Assembly: GCA_002633005.1 (NCBI GenBank)
Contig: NMRA01000057.1
Location: forward strand, 307,567-371,566
Direction of reading: 5' to 3'
Length of the DNA: 64,000 nt
Source: Phoronis australis
Taxonomy: Eukaryota; Phoronida; Phoronidae
This document shows positions 27,201 to 41,200 of this stretch, piece by piece. Made by a program: the position numbers and the translations under genes. Numbering within the stretch: the stretch's first letter is position 1; every line of letters begins with the position of its first letter. A model generated the notes under the pieces. The model was not told where the DNA came from and did no database searches. It was given only the letters and a program-made list of their open reading frames with translations.

Positions 27201-30200
27201 CCCTAGAGCCACAGGAAGGTTGTACGTAACCATATCAAGAAGGCTTAGGTTCCAATCCCTCATGTGCCCAAGGTTGATGTATTGCCAGAGTTGGTGAGGC
27301 TTGGTTAAGCGTGATCTTAGTAGATCTGGATATGAACAATCTTACGGTAAACAGCCCAGGCTTAATTTACAAAAACTTTAAACTTAAAATTTTGAGAACG
27401 CAACCTTCAAAATGTTCTTCAGCGACAAAAATTAACACATTTTTAGTAAGGATTATTAGTCTTCATACACACCATATGTTGGTCACATCCCGTGACCTAT
27501 AGTTAAGTCTGAAAAGATCTCTGACCCGACCGGGATTCCAACCCGCTATTTTCTGCTAACCATGCAGACTCTTGTCCACTAGAAATTAACATAGTTGGAC
27601 CTTAAATTTATAAAAAATCAGTGAACTATGAACAGAAATCACAACTTTAAATGGCATATGAAAGAATTTAATTTGTTGAATACTGATTATGTTTCCATAC
27701 ATTTACATATACAATAGACAAGTTCGGTACGCAGAACAACACGCCTGTATTTTCAGGTTTTGGGGTAACAGGCAGTAAGTAACTAAAGAAATTTTCCTTG
27801 TGAATATCCAAAATTTTCTTAATGTTTATTTTTTGCGGAAATTGACAAATATTTCACTCGTCAGCCATATTATGTGCTGAATAGGTGAAGAAATGAGAGA
27901 CCATAGTTACTAAACGTGCTATGAAGGATACATTTGAAGTCTGCATGTTCGTGTTTTGCAAAGTAAGGAGCAGTAAAAAACTTGCCATGCAAATCCATAA
28001 TCCAAAGAATGCAGTAAATTCTTCAACTATTTAGTGCTCAATATGGCAGACTGGAGCAATTTTTAATTCATCAAAAAATAAAATAAAGATTAAGAAAATT
28101 CTACTTCATATTCACCTTGGTTTATACCAAGTAGATGTCACCAAGCATTATATGGAAAATTTTCTGTTAGTTTCAGTAATCGACCTTTGTAAAATAAAAA
28201 GTAACAATTTGGGCAATTATTTTTGTGTGAAATACGTAAATAATTACAATTATTTTCTTTAGGCTTATCATAACCATCTCAAAAATATTTCAACTACCTC
28301 AAATGCTTAAATATCACTTAGTTTGCTACACTGACTCCTAACACTTACTATCTAACCTCTGGCTTGCAGCCACACAGTCAGCTATAGTCTCATTGTAAAC
28401 AGCAGGTCTGTTCATGCATAGTTCAGCTGCTTGCGAGTTCACAGCCTTTTCTAACACAGGGTTGGATAACAGTAACTGCAAGAGAGTGGACAATAGGTCA
28501 GACATATTCCAAATTAGTATAACCAAGTGATTTCACATCCAAGGTAGAAAAATATTACCAGAGGTTTTTCTACTGCTTTAATACCTGCAGTCTTTGTAGT
28601 TAAGCTGCTCCCTATGGTAGTTTTCAAAAAAATTTTGATGCAGGTGAAAAATTAACAACACTAAAACATTTGACAACAAGACAAATTTATGGTTCCAATA
28701 TTTCACCGATTGTTGACAAGAGGAGATTTAGTCAACTTTTGTAAAACTAAAAACAATATTCACAACAGGAGACAATTGTATGACCAGTGCTTGAATGTGT
28801 TTGCAACCACACACATCTTTACTAATGATCACTATAAGCTTCCTATTCTGTAAACTGAAGTCTCCAAAAGAGGATCTACGATATGACAACATGGAGAGTT
28901 ACTCATGTTGGCGGCACCATTTCGTGCTGGCAACAGAGGTTTAAACTATTGCTGATCCTCATTCCCCACACCAGTAGATCCATCACTGATCTCTTGGCTG
29001 ACTTTTTAAGGGTATTATCAAATGTCAAACAAACGAGCAATTATTGAAGTAATCAAAAAATTCTGAAGCGATCTTTTTCTTCCTTAGATGTGAAATATGA
29101 TTTCTACACGTTGATGCATAATGTAAAATGGATGCAAGACAATTTTAGAGACTTTAGGCACTTATAAACTGGACACATTATTTTCACAGATTTAAGATGG
29201 CCAGCACATCAAAATAGCAAAAAAAGTGTCTTCATGCTATCGGCTAAATTGTGTATGAGCGTGAAATCGCGTGCAGTCCACCAAACAAAGACTAGCAGCT
29301 TTCTCAAGAATTTTGACTACCCCAAGTAGGTGACACGGTTAATACTAAGTATGTCCTATCATGACAACATTGTGTTATGGTGACATTCATACTCACCAGT
29401 CAATGTCCTTCTAGTCAATGCTTTTAATACGTTGAATAGACTATTAAAATAATCAAGCACTGCCTATATACTCTCATACAAGAAATTTTTCTTTTATGTC
29501 AACTCAGACAGACGATACCAAGGATTGTATTGCTACATAATATGTTTTAATCATTACCATCAGCTGACTTTTATTTAGTTGGATACAACTCTGGACAACT
29601 TAAAACCTTATAACACTAAATTCCAGAGCTAGAAGTGGTCCAAGATTTCTGGTAAAAGTTATACAAAATAGCAACAACATGTTACAATTATTGTTTAAGA
29701 AAGATAGTTGTGTGTGTGTGCTACATTGAACTAATCACCTGTATAGACAATAAAATACTCATGATGCTAATTGAAGGTTGCCATAGTGATGGGTTGTCTA
29801 GGAAATCTATGCATGGCTGTCCGGTAATGGGGTCAACTGAAAGGACAAATAAAATGTTAATAAATTTTGTGAAGGGTTACGTTCTTCAAATGATCAAGAC
29901 ACACAATTCCTTAACAAGATGTAAATTAATTTTTACAACAAATATGACAACCATCCCTCCACCGCTAAATTCAGTTCTTTCCTCAAAGGTGCATAAAACT
30001 CATTTGGTAACTCAACTTATTGAACTGCCACCTGTTGGTAAAGTCATGTGACTGGATGTGCCTTCATGCAACACATTACCCTGACTCTGGATTTGAAACG
30101 TCATAATGAAAAACAAATAAATTGTTCTTTTTACAAGCTGAAAACACTGACTATGGAGGCTCACTAAATGCAAATTCTTTATTTAACAAATGATGGAATC

Positions 30201-32736
30201 ACTATGATCACCTCATCTTATAACGCAGTAAAACAAGATGTCATTCAACTCCACAGTTAACATTACAGCTGACATGCAGGACTTCCATTTTTGCACTTAA
30301 AACAGCCAATAGGCATTCTGCATAATGTAACACCAGATGGCATTTCATTAAGAAGCCGAATGGCCAGTGATAACACCACACATAAGTTCAATATTCAGCT
30401 AAAAATTTGCTAACTTTTGAGATTCTACACTCACCATTTGGATGGAATGGAATAGTATGAAAGCACAATGCAGGCGGTCTAGAGTTGTAGTGTTCACTGA
30501 AGTTGATGTACAGTCGGAATATGCCATCTGCAGTTGTAATAAGAGAAACCATAAAAGTACAAAGCACAAAAATCTACCCCATTTTACAATTAAACAAATT
30601 ATATATTATATCCTATTGAGTGAGGTACCATTACAGATCGATACATCAAAACTTCTCCGTCATTTTATACAATATGTAACACATAATCGCTTGACCTGAA
30701 TAGAACGGTATTTTAAATATGAAAATATCTACATTCATCTATACTTTGGTTAGCGGAAGTTATTAATTAAAATTAATCATTTCAACAGAATTATCACGAG
30801 TCAACAGATGAATGCACCAGGCATTATTCAATATGGTTTCCATGAATGCCGATCATCACTGGGAAATCTCCTAACAGCTGGTGTTTACAAAATGCCAAAG
30901 GCTAATTGCCCAGAGCTGTCACCTTAAAATTGTCAACACCTTACACAAATGCTATATATGATCGTAAAGAGTGCTACATTTCTGCATCATGTAACAATGT
31001 GTGCAGCTTTTCATACACCAACCTTCCCAACGAGTGGCTTTGAGTCCTTTGAGTTTGACGATCCATTCAAACACACTGTCATCTGATACTTGATAGACTG
31101 TTATACCCTGGAATGGCAAGTAAACATTCACACTGCGTGATCAGTCCAGACAATACAACAGAGAAAAAATGAGCACACAACAGTTCCAACACCATCCAGA
31201 ACCCCTTGGATAATTTCATAGGCTTACATTGTCCCTCAGAAATGATTCCTATCTGCACATGTGCAAACTTCAATCCTAAATGCAACACAGGGTTGAAATT
31301 ATGGCTTCAGCATAGCGGACCTCAAGTCCTACATGGTCTCATTTTCAATTCAGCCTGCCCCCTGATGTACTGTTAAGGTTATGCAAGATTTTATTGACAG
31401 GCACAATATCTGCATAACCATAAAATGTAACTTGATAAAAGTATAATTATATTTTCTGTAGAATTTCATTTTTGTCATTATACCGATCTGCCAATGATTG
31501 GCTCATATGACAGTGTCTTTTCAGTAAAATGTAGCAAAAAAGAAGGTAATTTCATAGCATATCATCAATATTATGCCCAAATATTGCTTTGTATTTATAT
31601 GTTCAAGATGAAACCTCAAAAACACTGAAATAGTTTTTTTAAATTTTATCAAATCGCTTTTATTTTATGAAAAAACATTTACGGTGGATCATTTTAAAAA
31701 CAGAATCTGAAAGTTTAATTTGAAACCAATCACCCATTTCTGAGATACAATGTTCCAAAGTTAGCCAAATTTGTAGATTAAGGTCCAACATAACCATAAC
31801 TTTAACCCTATTATCATAGATATGATGGGCTCCCCAATCAAATTTCACTGCATTCTTTTTTGGGGTGGTGGGGTCATTAAGAACAGGTGTAGAAAAGTAC
31901 ACAAGTCAAGTCATCCCATTGTGTTGCTCCGGCAGGTTACATAATAGAGGTTGCCAGGTAACAACAAGGGAACAGCAGGTCATTTCTCCGTCCTTCTGTC
32001 ATCGTTAACTGATCTTTGCCATTCAAACCGAGAAAAGTTCAATTTTCAATGACAAATATATTTTTTATACTTCACAGTGTTTAAATTGGTTGGGAAAGAT
32101 GGTAACACGAAAAAGCCATAGTATTTCTATCACTGCAACCATCTCTGTTCCATAACCCCTCTACAAAAGAAGTCCATGTCCTGTAATTGTAAGAGGCTTT
32201 TGTAATTCCAAATGGCAAGACACCTTCATAGTTGCTGGTTATAAAATGAGATGTCGTGTCTAACGGGAGGAGTTAACCCCTTGCACACTGCCCATTCGAT
32301 GCAATTCTCCATTTTGAGAACCCAGTGACTTGCTGTAAGAGTACTGGAATTTGCACATCCGCAGATATGAAACACCCGAGGCTATGGAAATACTACATCT
32401 ATGTGTTCTGGAGCATACCGTACATTTTCAGGTTAAACAATCTGACTTTCTCATGAACTGTACGGGAATCCAAGTAAATAGCTGTCTTCTTAGTGACTGC
32501 AAATCATTGTTCATGACCTTTACTTCTCTTTTCAAGCACAGCATTTCTATTTTTGCAACTGTTTCCCACCAAGTTCAATTTTTCATTCTATAAAATAAAT
32601 AAGGAGTGCTTGAAACAATGTTTCATAAGTGCTTGTGTATTACAACTGAGAATTAAATTATACATACATGTAGACTTTTGTCTTTCTTAATCCTGTCAAA
32701 TTCCCTCTCAATCAGCAAGTGAGCTCTTGAGAACAT
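24210..32736 (-). CDS. UBE2U: Ubiquitin-conjugating enzyme E2 U
   Basis: Nine exons: 32664..32736, 31023..31097, 30435..30527, 29739..29836, 28349..28475, 26487..26684, 25714..25810, 24844..24956 and 24210..24376 (stop TGA). They total 1041 nt, 346 aa. Every junction is GT-AG and in phase. The UBC fold is seen as MFSRAHLLIEREFDRIKKD at the start, then IPFHPN (HPN motif, residues 78-80) and GQPCIDFLDNP with catalytic Cys89. The tail after residue ~150 is charged and ends GEVDDLVAWTTTLD, matching the C-terminal EVEDLISWTNTL of human UBE2U as I remember it. E2 enzymes carry ubiquitin as a Cys thioester and pass it on through an E3. The exon 6 donor is chosen as GAGT|GTGAGA because only this phase opens exon 7. 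Reading through it instead gives an early stop at about 26410. Confidence 0.9.
25940..26189. repeat. 250-bp MITE in UBE2U intron 6
   Basis: The ends form an inverted repeat: GGGGTCCGTTCCAACAAAAC on the left and, on the opposite strand at the right, GGGGCCTGTTCCAAGAAAC. Internal TTAAG/CTTAA-rich arms are also inverted (GACAAATCTTAAA). Length and lack of coding fit a non-autonomous DNA transposon. A target-site duplication is not clear. Confidence 0.75.
27516..27590 (-). repeat. tRNA-derived SINE head in UBE2U intron 5
   Basis: On the minus strand TCTAGTGGACAAGAGTCTGC resembles an A box, and GGGTTGGAATCCC at 27532..27544 is a good B box, with tRNA-like spacing. A second B-box-like block (GGTTCCAATCCC) lies on the plus strand at about 27249. 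It is probably a SINE rather than a working tRNA gene. Confidence 0.5.
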
Positions 32737-33250
32737 CCTGGTATACTTTTTTACTTACCTGAAAGTATTTGAAATGTGGTCAAAAACAATTCAAGCAAAC
32801 ATGAACGTGAAAGACACAACGATTTCTATGTGCGGTGTTGGGAGAATGGTGCAAGTAACGGTGTAAAGCAGACCAGTTGTACCGAGACGGCACTGGAACT
32901 GTCTCACTACTACGCCGGCCTTCTGACGCGCACGACCCTGTCAGCATCGAAGCCGATCGAAGGACGATCCTGTTCAAGTTGTTGTTCGTGGCTGCCGACG
33001 TTGGCTGTCCTGGCCCATATGCTAGTGCTGGTACATACAATACAAATGGTTTGTTGCTAGTTTTATAGTCTCATTTTACAATAAAGTACTACAAAACACA
33101 AAGCCTTAGTCTATGGCCTAAGTTTCTTACCGTTCACAAAACGGGCAGTAAGTCGCCATGTTTGTTTTTCCTCGCAACCGCAGAGCATGGATGCCACCTG
33201 GCGACAACTAACAAAAATCGCCGACAGAGGCAAGTGACGCGTGACTACTA
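32737..33250. promoter_or_regulatory. UBE2U upstream region, possible divergent promoter
   Basis: CpG density rises at about 32880..33250. GCCATGTT at 33155..33162 fits the YY1 core GCCATNTT. A plus-strand ATG at 33187 in good context opens a short frame with a possible donor (GGCAA|GTGACG), so a plus-strand first exon is possible but unproven. On the UBE2U side, a GTAAGT donor-like site and a CAG acceptor-like site precede the ATG, hinting at a 5' UTR intron. Confidence 0.35.
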
Positions 33251-36200
33251 CGCCCGGCCTGACCTGGAATTTAGGAAGCTCCCAGTGACCAGAGGCTTTC
33301 ACGGGCATAAAGAAATTCTTTATACTTTATGCATCAGTATAAATGTCTTTTTAGAGTTTTTTAAAGACTTCGGGTAAGTTTTTATATTCTTCATATTTCT
33401 TTATCATCTGTATTCTAATGGCAAAAAGGTTTGTAATAACTGTGCAAGTCAGGGTGTTGCGATGTAGCAATTAAAGGTACATGCACGAATGATTTCAAAA
33501 TAGTACTACACAAACATTAACAGAAGTCTCCAACACTCTGCCAAATTTGGATAAATTTCTTTTCAGAATAATTTGTCAGTTTAGTCGACTTTTTGTCATA
33601 CTTCAATATAAGCATTGTCTAGTAGTCGGTATTTGCTCATAGACTTTTGCAGTAACTTGTGTCGCAACTTCGACTACGCGCAAGGAGCAACACCTGCCTA
33701 GTTTTTGTTGACATTTAGCTAGAACTCAGTGGATTGGATTCTATTCGAAAAGAAAATTGAAACATAAGTTAGACTTGTCAAATTACGACATTGTCTAGCT
33801 AGCTAGTCTTTGTACCTTTACACGGTATGTTTTGTGCCGTATTGTAATTGTATGGTAGAGAAAATAAAAACTTAGACCTGTCCATGCAGATATCGTTAAG
33901 AGAAAGTTTGAAAGCCGCTAAGAGAGTGCAAAATTGGTTCAATTATAAACTTGAGGTCAATGACCCATTGTTTAATTTTACAAAATATTAATAAGACAAG
34001 CTTAACGAGGGTGTTAGTATGCATACGTCAGTGAACTTGAACTATTCCATTAACTGTTCAGCGGCAACAATCCCGCGTTTCGTCGAAGAAATTAATTTTT
34101 GATTTAAGCCCTGATCGAGCTTAATAGCCAGTACTGGCTGCATGAAATCGGCCGGGTATTTGAACTTTTTCAGTGTTCAGTCGCCGTGTAGAAGAGAAAA
34201 TTTACGAGAACACTGATCAAACACCAGAGCTGGGTTTACGCAATGAGAAGACCTGGCCACGATATTTTTGCTACAGGGGTACCAGTTTTCTGCATGTCTA
34301 AATGCCCTTAAAACGGCACTCTTTCAGTAGAAAAAGTATGAGGAAGATTGCTATGCACGGACTTCGCCGGGGAGCAAACTGATTCCGGCAGTTCCCGACA
34401 AAAATGTTTAGGTAATGCAAATTTGTATTCCTCCAGAGAACCCTTGTGGGTTAATGAAATCGCCTGGCGCTCTTGGTTTCCGTTTTTTTTTTTTTGAAAT
34501 AGCCAATAGAATTTCTGAACTTTCATTTTGAAGTTTTTAAATAGCATATTTGAATTGTTCGTGAAAATTCAACGTGGTTAAGTTTTTGAATTTTGAAAAC
34601 TGGGCAGGACATGTGACTTTCACACCCTAAACATTTTGTATTGCCATTTAGAGAAAACAAAAAAATTCTGTCTGTTGCAAAGACTGCAGGCCGGTCTTCT
34701 GCAGTGAGCGCGACTAACTCAGTCCTGACACGCCTCGGGTACTAGTAGTCAAAATGTCCCCTCGGATGAAGCGTTCTTAGTATGTGCGGACTTGTTCCGA
34801 GTCCAGCAAACGGCAGGAATGTGACTTTCAACCTGGAGAATGATTGAAAATCGCATAAACGCAGATCAGGTTAACCGTACTAAAGATTCAACTAAACCAA
34901 TGACGTGAGTTTCCCCATGTAAGTGGACTAGAAAGTAAGATAAAGCACTGTCACTGATTTCTTTTTGTTGATGTGCTCCAGCCTCCATTGTGTGACTTGT
35001 CCAATGAGAAATACAACATGGAACAACTCGACTTGTATAAACCACCGCTTGTAGAGTGATGTTTAGATAGACTGCAGTGAAATGAATTTGAATGCCGTGG
35101 TTAGCAAAATGTTACTTGTTTGATTGGACATCTGCACACAGCAAACCATGCATGTAATCCACTAACAGAATAGAATTTCACTTGTGTTAAACACGTGAAG
35201 AATTGCCCTACTACTGAGGAAAACTGATAGCCACAGTGCGTATATTCGAAAATGGCACGTTTTTCACCATTTAGGTGCCAAACAGAAAGATTGGGCGTAC
35301 TTTTGGAAACGAAGGCCCCCAAATGGAAAATGCGTCTGGTGGTGTCCAAGCTCTGTCAAACGTAGTGTGCGTTACCAAGTGAATGTCTTGAATAATAAAA
35401 TGACGCCAGTGATCTTCATAAAATAAAAATAGTTTATTCAAAAGTACAGGAATGGAATACATGAATGAAGCACATAAGCAGACACTAACCACAAAAATGA
35501 AATGAAATTAGACAGACTGCAATTCTCCAATGCTCCATATTTAGGGGTATCAGGCAGGGCAGGTCAACTGCTCCTGTCATATTTAGGAAAAAATAATGAA
35601 ATATTTTGGCAAAACAAAAATATTGGGCACCACAACACCCAACATAAAAACACGGCTATTGAATCAGAGAGGTTGCATAAACGGGGAAGCAATTAACTAC
35701 CCACACTGGGATCCACTGGGTGGAAAACAGGACTGTGGGCAAGATTACTGATTAATGTTTGCGTAAACTGATATCATATGCTCCTGTGCCAATAACAGAA
35801 AAATTAGGGTATGGCTATTACTTCATGTACTATCACATAAAGCAGAAAACATCGTACACTCAATCAAGCTGTGAGCCGATTATGATAGCTAACCTGCTTA
35901 CAAAAACATATCATATAAAAAAATTCATAATTATAATAAATTACATTGTGTATTTAAAAATAATCTCAACAGACCAAAATATCTTAACAATGAACATGTA
36001 CACCTTGAAACCTAAAGGTAAAACAAATGCTTCAAATTAACCGGAAATGAAATATCACAGCAACATATGCCATGCCCGATGTACTGTATTCTGGAAAAAC
36101 TTGTTCGAGTCACTTGAATTTCCCCCGTGAAATTGTAGAGACGGCAGAGCCATAAAATCCAATGAATCTTCCAAGATTCACACACATTGCTTCTCATGAA

Positions 36201-36495
36201 CCCCACCCCCGACTCCGCACCACTCGATGAAACTAAACTTTCAATCACATATCAAAGAGGCCATATGCAATTCCAACTGTCAGGGGTTTTACAAAATTTT
36301 CTGCACAGCATGCGGAACGGAATCCACTAACAAGTACAAGAAACTAAACGTCAAAATTACATAATGTAAATCACCAATAAATAAATAATTATCTTCAAAT
36401 GACTAGACGTGTAAAAGTCTAAATTCCTGGCCCAACCTATCCAGTTGTCATTTCAAGCAAGCTCCTTGAGGTGTATTTCGTTGCCATAGTTACAA
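33251..36495. other. Gene-free DNA with one dispersed repeat
   Basis: No exon was recognised. The segment 34518..34638 is the second copy of the dispersed repeat at 11931..12038. The remainder is AT-rich and shows no coding pattern. Confidence 0.5.
34518..34638 (+). repeat. Dispersed repeat, copy 2
   Basis: Same orientation and order of blocks as 11931..12038, with scattered substitutions. Confidence 0.55.
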
Positions 36496-37649
36496 TCAGA
36501 CATCATCCAGTGGAGATCGTCTGGACAGCTCGTTGTAAGCAAGCCGCAGCACCTGAGAAGACAGCATACAAAACGAATCAGAATATTTAACATGAGCTGT
36601 ACACGTTCCGTCCAAGAGGCTAACTTTAGATTTATACCTGTTACGGATTGCTATTACTCAAAATAGACTGTATGGTAAGACACCTTTTAATAGTTACTAC
36701 ATAACATGGCGTCTCCATTACATCTTAACGAGCAGCTGTACCACAGCCCCCTTCCAGTTCACAGACCCCTTCCAGTTCACAGACTGTGAAACTCCGTTTT
36801 ATCGGGCGTTCTACCAGTATGTAACTATCGTCTGCTCACATGTGCTCAAGAATACTGAAGTGACCAATCTATATGCCCCCTAGTGGCTATGCCATAAATC
36901 AATCATTGCTTACAACACCCCTTACTGCAACAACATAGGCTTCAACTTAATGTTGTGTTCCTATCTCTGATGGAAAGTCATTCCTGTGTTTGCAGAGAAC
37001 TGTAGTGACAGTTCATTGATCCTTGAGACCGTACTCAATGCACAAAACAACACGCCGTGACAAGTACGTTTTTGAGTTTGGTCAAGAGCAATAACATTAT
37101 GACAGCTCTTTCCAAGCCCTGATATCAGCTCAAATTTGACTAAAAAACAGTTTAAGACCAATCTCGTAACAGTAAGTGGTATGACATAAATAGAATAATA
37201 GCTTGGATTGACTCATTACCCGTTGAGTCCACGGCGTATCATTATTTTTGAAAAAGGCTAATATTTCTATGTTTGGAATTATACCTCTCATATTTTATTT
37301 TTGTGCTCAGTAACCCACGTCAAAGTGGTGACTTTATAAAACTGCAAAGATATTTCTACCAGCAAAGGCTAAAAATTTTACATTCTGGAAGTGAAGTGTG
37401 TTTCTTGCAGCGTTTTTGTATTCAAGAAACAATGTTTGAAATGTTCAAAATGAGTAATGGTTTTCCCGTAAAGTGCAAGACACTCTTTTAGCTTTATTTT
37501 AATTTGAGCCACATAACATAATAAAAATTTACAACAAACCAATTTTACCAAATGGTGTTCGTACAGTATGACATTGATATTCTTAAACTCACCTTTTTGA
37601 ACTGACAGTGCACCACAGAATAAATTATATCTAACTGGACTTCAAAAAA
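36496..37649 (-). CDS. Candidate alternative 3' exons of the LRR gene
   Basis: Two 57-nt segments, 37593..37649 and 36496..36552, are open, have good acceptors (TATTTTTTAG, GTCTTCTCAG) and join in phase 0. The first reads FFEVQLDIIYSVVHCQFKK and ends at a GTGAGT donor. The second reads VLRLAYNELSRRSPLDDV and ends in TGA. They could follow a donor inside the last LRR exon (GATGAA|GTAGGT, exon end 38285, phase 0), giving a 436-aa variant. They might instead belong to a separate small gene. I do not recognise the peptide. Confidence 0.5.
36871..36889 (+). promoter_or_regulatory. Solitary CTCF-like motif
   Basis: ATATGCCCCCTAGTGGCTA carries the same core as the repeat monomers and resembles the 3' part of the element (ATATGCCCCCTACTGGCCA at about 3944). 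It lies between the two candidate 3' exons of the LRR gene. Confidence 0.3.
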
Positions 37650-38212
37650 CTAAAAAATACTAAAATGTCAAAAGGTTTATGAGAAAATCATCTTTTGATG
37701 TTCAGAAAAGAACTAAACTGTTTCTTGGCAATGTCAGTATACCAAGGTGTCACTTACATACAAAAATGTGACAAGTTAATTCAGCACCCACTTCTATAAA
37801 AATCTACTACCTATGTTCAGGCACAGCCCTTGATATGTGACACGAAGAAATTTGACAGAATTTTGACGTACATAAACTCAGTTTTCTTGAACTGATTCTT
37901 TGATTTGAACACTGATTTTGATGACTTTTTTGTGTTTTACATATGTCTGAACTCAATAATTCTTGAAAATGTGAGGTTCTTCAAAAAGCAGGTGTTTTAC
38001 TACATTTTATGACCCTGCTCACAGTTTGTGTTTGTAACCACAGTATGAATGATTATTGCTGAGGGATTTTAAGTCCAAACGCCTCTTTCGTCTGGAGTTG
38101 AAACTACATAAGAGATATTTAATGTAAATGCTACCAACGCTGTCAAAAAAAATGCACTGTGTCTTACTAAAAACTCTTCTTGTTTTCTTCAAATAGCTTT
38201 CCATGCCTAAAA

Positions 38213-41200
38213 TTAAGGAGGCAAGCTGGTAAGGATGTCGAGAAATGTCACAATGAAATCCATGCCAGCTCGTAGTTCACCTACTTCATCAGGGTTCTTT
38301 ATCCCTCTGTAATCTTCTCTTTTCCTTGGTTTGGCCTTTATTAGTGGCTCTTCCTTTTTAGGAGCAACGTCGTACTGTTAGGAACAAAATATGTCGTAAA
38401 AATAAATATAGAAAATATACAACACAGATTGGAGAACATTTACAAATTAGTTACTGATTACAGAAACACTACCTGATCCCCCAAGGATGAAAATGTTTTT
38501 GTTTGAAAGGGCACACCTCATCATGCTAAAATTCACAAAAAGCTGAATTAATAATTTCTGTAATTCACTGTCATCTAATACATCATTTCTTGCAAACTGT
38601 TCAGGCAAATTTTCTTATAATATCTTTCCTGATTTCTTTTTTGTTGCCTCAACTGGGAAGAAATAAGAACACTGGTGTAAGTTATGATTTGACAATAACT
38701 GTACATCACAACACAGTGAGGAGATAGAATTTTGGTATGCCCTTTCATAAAATAAATAGACTGGCCAATAGACTACAGTGTCTGAATGGCTATGAGGTAA
38801 AAAATAGAGCACCGTCTGAAAAGAATTTTGTTCAAACATTAAACTTTTAAAGCAACAAAAGATATTTAAAAATTTTTACTTCTTTAGGTCTTTCCCATGG
38901 TTTGTTTTCCGGACTTTTGATACTCTCTCTCAACTTGCTTGCATCATAGAGCTGTAACTCATTCATAGACAGTCCGTCCATGTGGCTCAAGCAGGCCTCT
39001 AGATCATGCTTCATTTTGGCCTCATAGTCATAATAATCATTCTGCAGAGCTCTGGAAAACATGCAAATAAATTGAAGATGACACTGCAATACAATTGTTA
39101 AAATAAATCGGTGAACGCTTGGCAAATTCCCAATTTTGACTGCTTTCGAATTATTTTGTACTAACGAAAGCCAAATTTTCAGTGATTATTCTTAGAGAAA
39201 GAAAGGATACATGGCTTTGGGGATTTTTGTACCCAGATCAGAGACCATAATTTGCTTCGATGTAAAACTTATACGAAATATTATTTAATTTCAACGTTTA
39301 CATTCATATTCCCCAAACTTGGGTCCAGCAGCATTAAGGACCAAGTGCAGTGTAGTCGCATGTGCTTGAATTCTTCAATTTATCGACTTTTAAATAATGC
39401 AGTCACACTAAGATAGAATATGAAAATTGCTACACAGTAAAGTTTATTTGGACGAGTTGCTTACTAGCAACACACTGAGTGAAACAGGGAGATAGTCACC
39501 AAAACCCTACTGCACAGTATTTAGAAGTCTGACAGTGACACCTAACAAAAGATGGCTTGCCATATTACATTTCATTTCCAAATGAAGACCGAACTCCGAT
39601 TAATCAACAATGGTGGTTTTATCTATAACAGAACTGACGCGCTTTGTGCACATGATAATGCAAAATACAGCCCTCACAATAATTGCCCATATAACAAAAG
39701 AATGCAGAACTACACAAAAAGAGAAGCACCCAAAGTGTACATTCAACAAACATGCTTTACAATAGAACACTTTATTGTTACATAAAAATTACCATAACTG
39801 GCTAATGGGAAACTTTTGAACCAAATAAAATCAAAGTCTCAAGAGCTTACACAATTCGTTTCTGTAGAAATCTCACATTTTCCTCCATGACCTGACGTTT
39901 TGCCTTCAACTGTTCATTGAAAGTGTACTCAGCAGCGTCTTTAAGGGTCATGAGATTGCCAGTATGTTGTTGGTCCTGAAATGGGAAGCAAAATAAAAGT
40001 GCAGCACTTACTGCATAATGTGAAAAATGTGAATCTTGACAAGTGATAAGTAAACTTTTCGGGAGACATAAAATGTGAAACATCGAAAATGTGAAGGGAA
40101 CAAAATGATTGATGTTAATTGGTGTGAAGCATTTAATAATTAATCAAAACCACACAAGGTACAGTATGAGAGTGCCCATTTCAAAAAAAATTTTGCGCAA
40201 TACGTTTTGAACCGCACCCTCAGTTTCCAATATCAAATTTAGTTTTCATACACCAAAATTTAGTTTTCATACACCAAAGTGTCTAAAATGGCCCAAAAGT
40301 TTTACCTGCAGGCAAAGCTATCACAGACACCCATCTTATCCCCAAACAAAAGAAGCCAATCATAAAACTGAACATGCTGTGATAATGAACCCTTCAAATG
40401 CAATGGGTAAGAAGCATTCGGAGTTGTGAGTTGGGAGATAAAATAACACAGTATCTCATGGTGGTATCAAACATGGACAGAGCAATGTTGCACTATAACC
40501 TGAAGTAATTCCCAAAAGAAGGGTGACCGTCATAGCAAAGCTAACATTAATAGGGAAAGCAAACATTTTTAATGTCAAATATAGTAAAAATATAGATCAT
40601 TGTTTTTCTTAAAAACACAATTTTCTGTGCTCATTACTGTCCCCGTCATGTATTTACCATCCGTGGAACTAATGAGACGCGACAAAGTGCCCGCATCATG
40701 GTTCTGCGTTCATTTCCATTAAGGAAACAAAATATCTTGTTCTACTGAACTCAGTTTGCACAGGTCATGAGTGTTTGCTCAATGGAAGTGAATCGAAAAC
40801 CACGATGCCAGCTCTTTGTTGGTTTGTACGTCATTTTTATTGTTCCATAGAAAGAGCATTAGGAACATTAACACAGACCAATGTGATAACGGTTACCATG
40901 GAGAGGAATTTCTTCTATTAAATAAAGGTAACATAAAAAAACAGTTGCTTTCCCCTTTAAGAATAAGTTACTGGTACTGGTGTTTGAGCTCTGGCAACTT
41001 GAGATAAGCTGCCAACTATTTCTTTAAGGGATTTTCAAGTAAAAGTGGAGACTAAACATTGAAGTTGTAAGAATAGAAATTGGGTAGATAATGTTGAAAG
41101 CTACAGTTGCACCACTCACCAGGGAGCGAGGAAGAGGTTTTACACTGACATTGTCGAGTGTAATCACAGTTGTATTTCTTATTAAACCACTCTGGTAGCT

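Noticed and set aside
32776-33068. Overlapping 60-95-codon frames on both strands upstream of UBE2U
   Set aside because: CpG-rich promoter-like DNA keeps several frames open; no homology or splice support.
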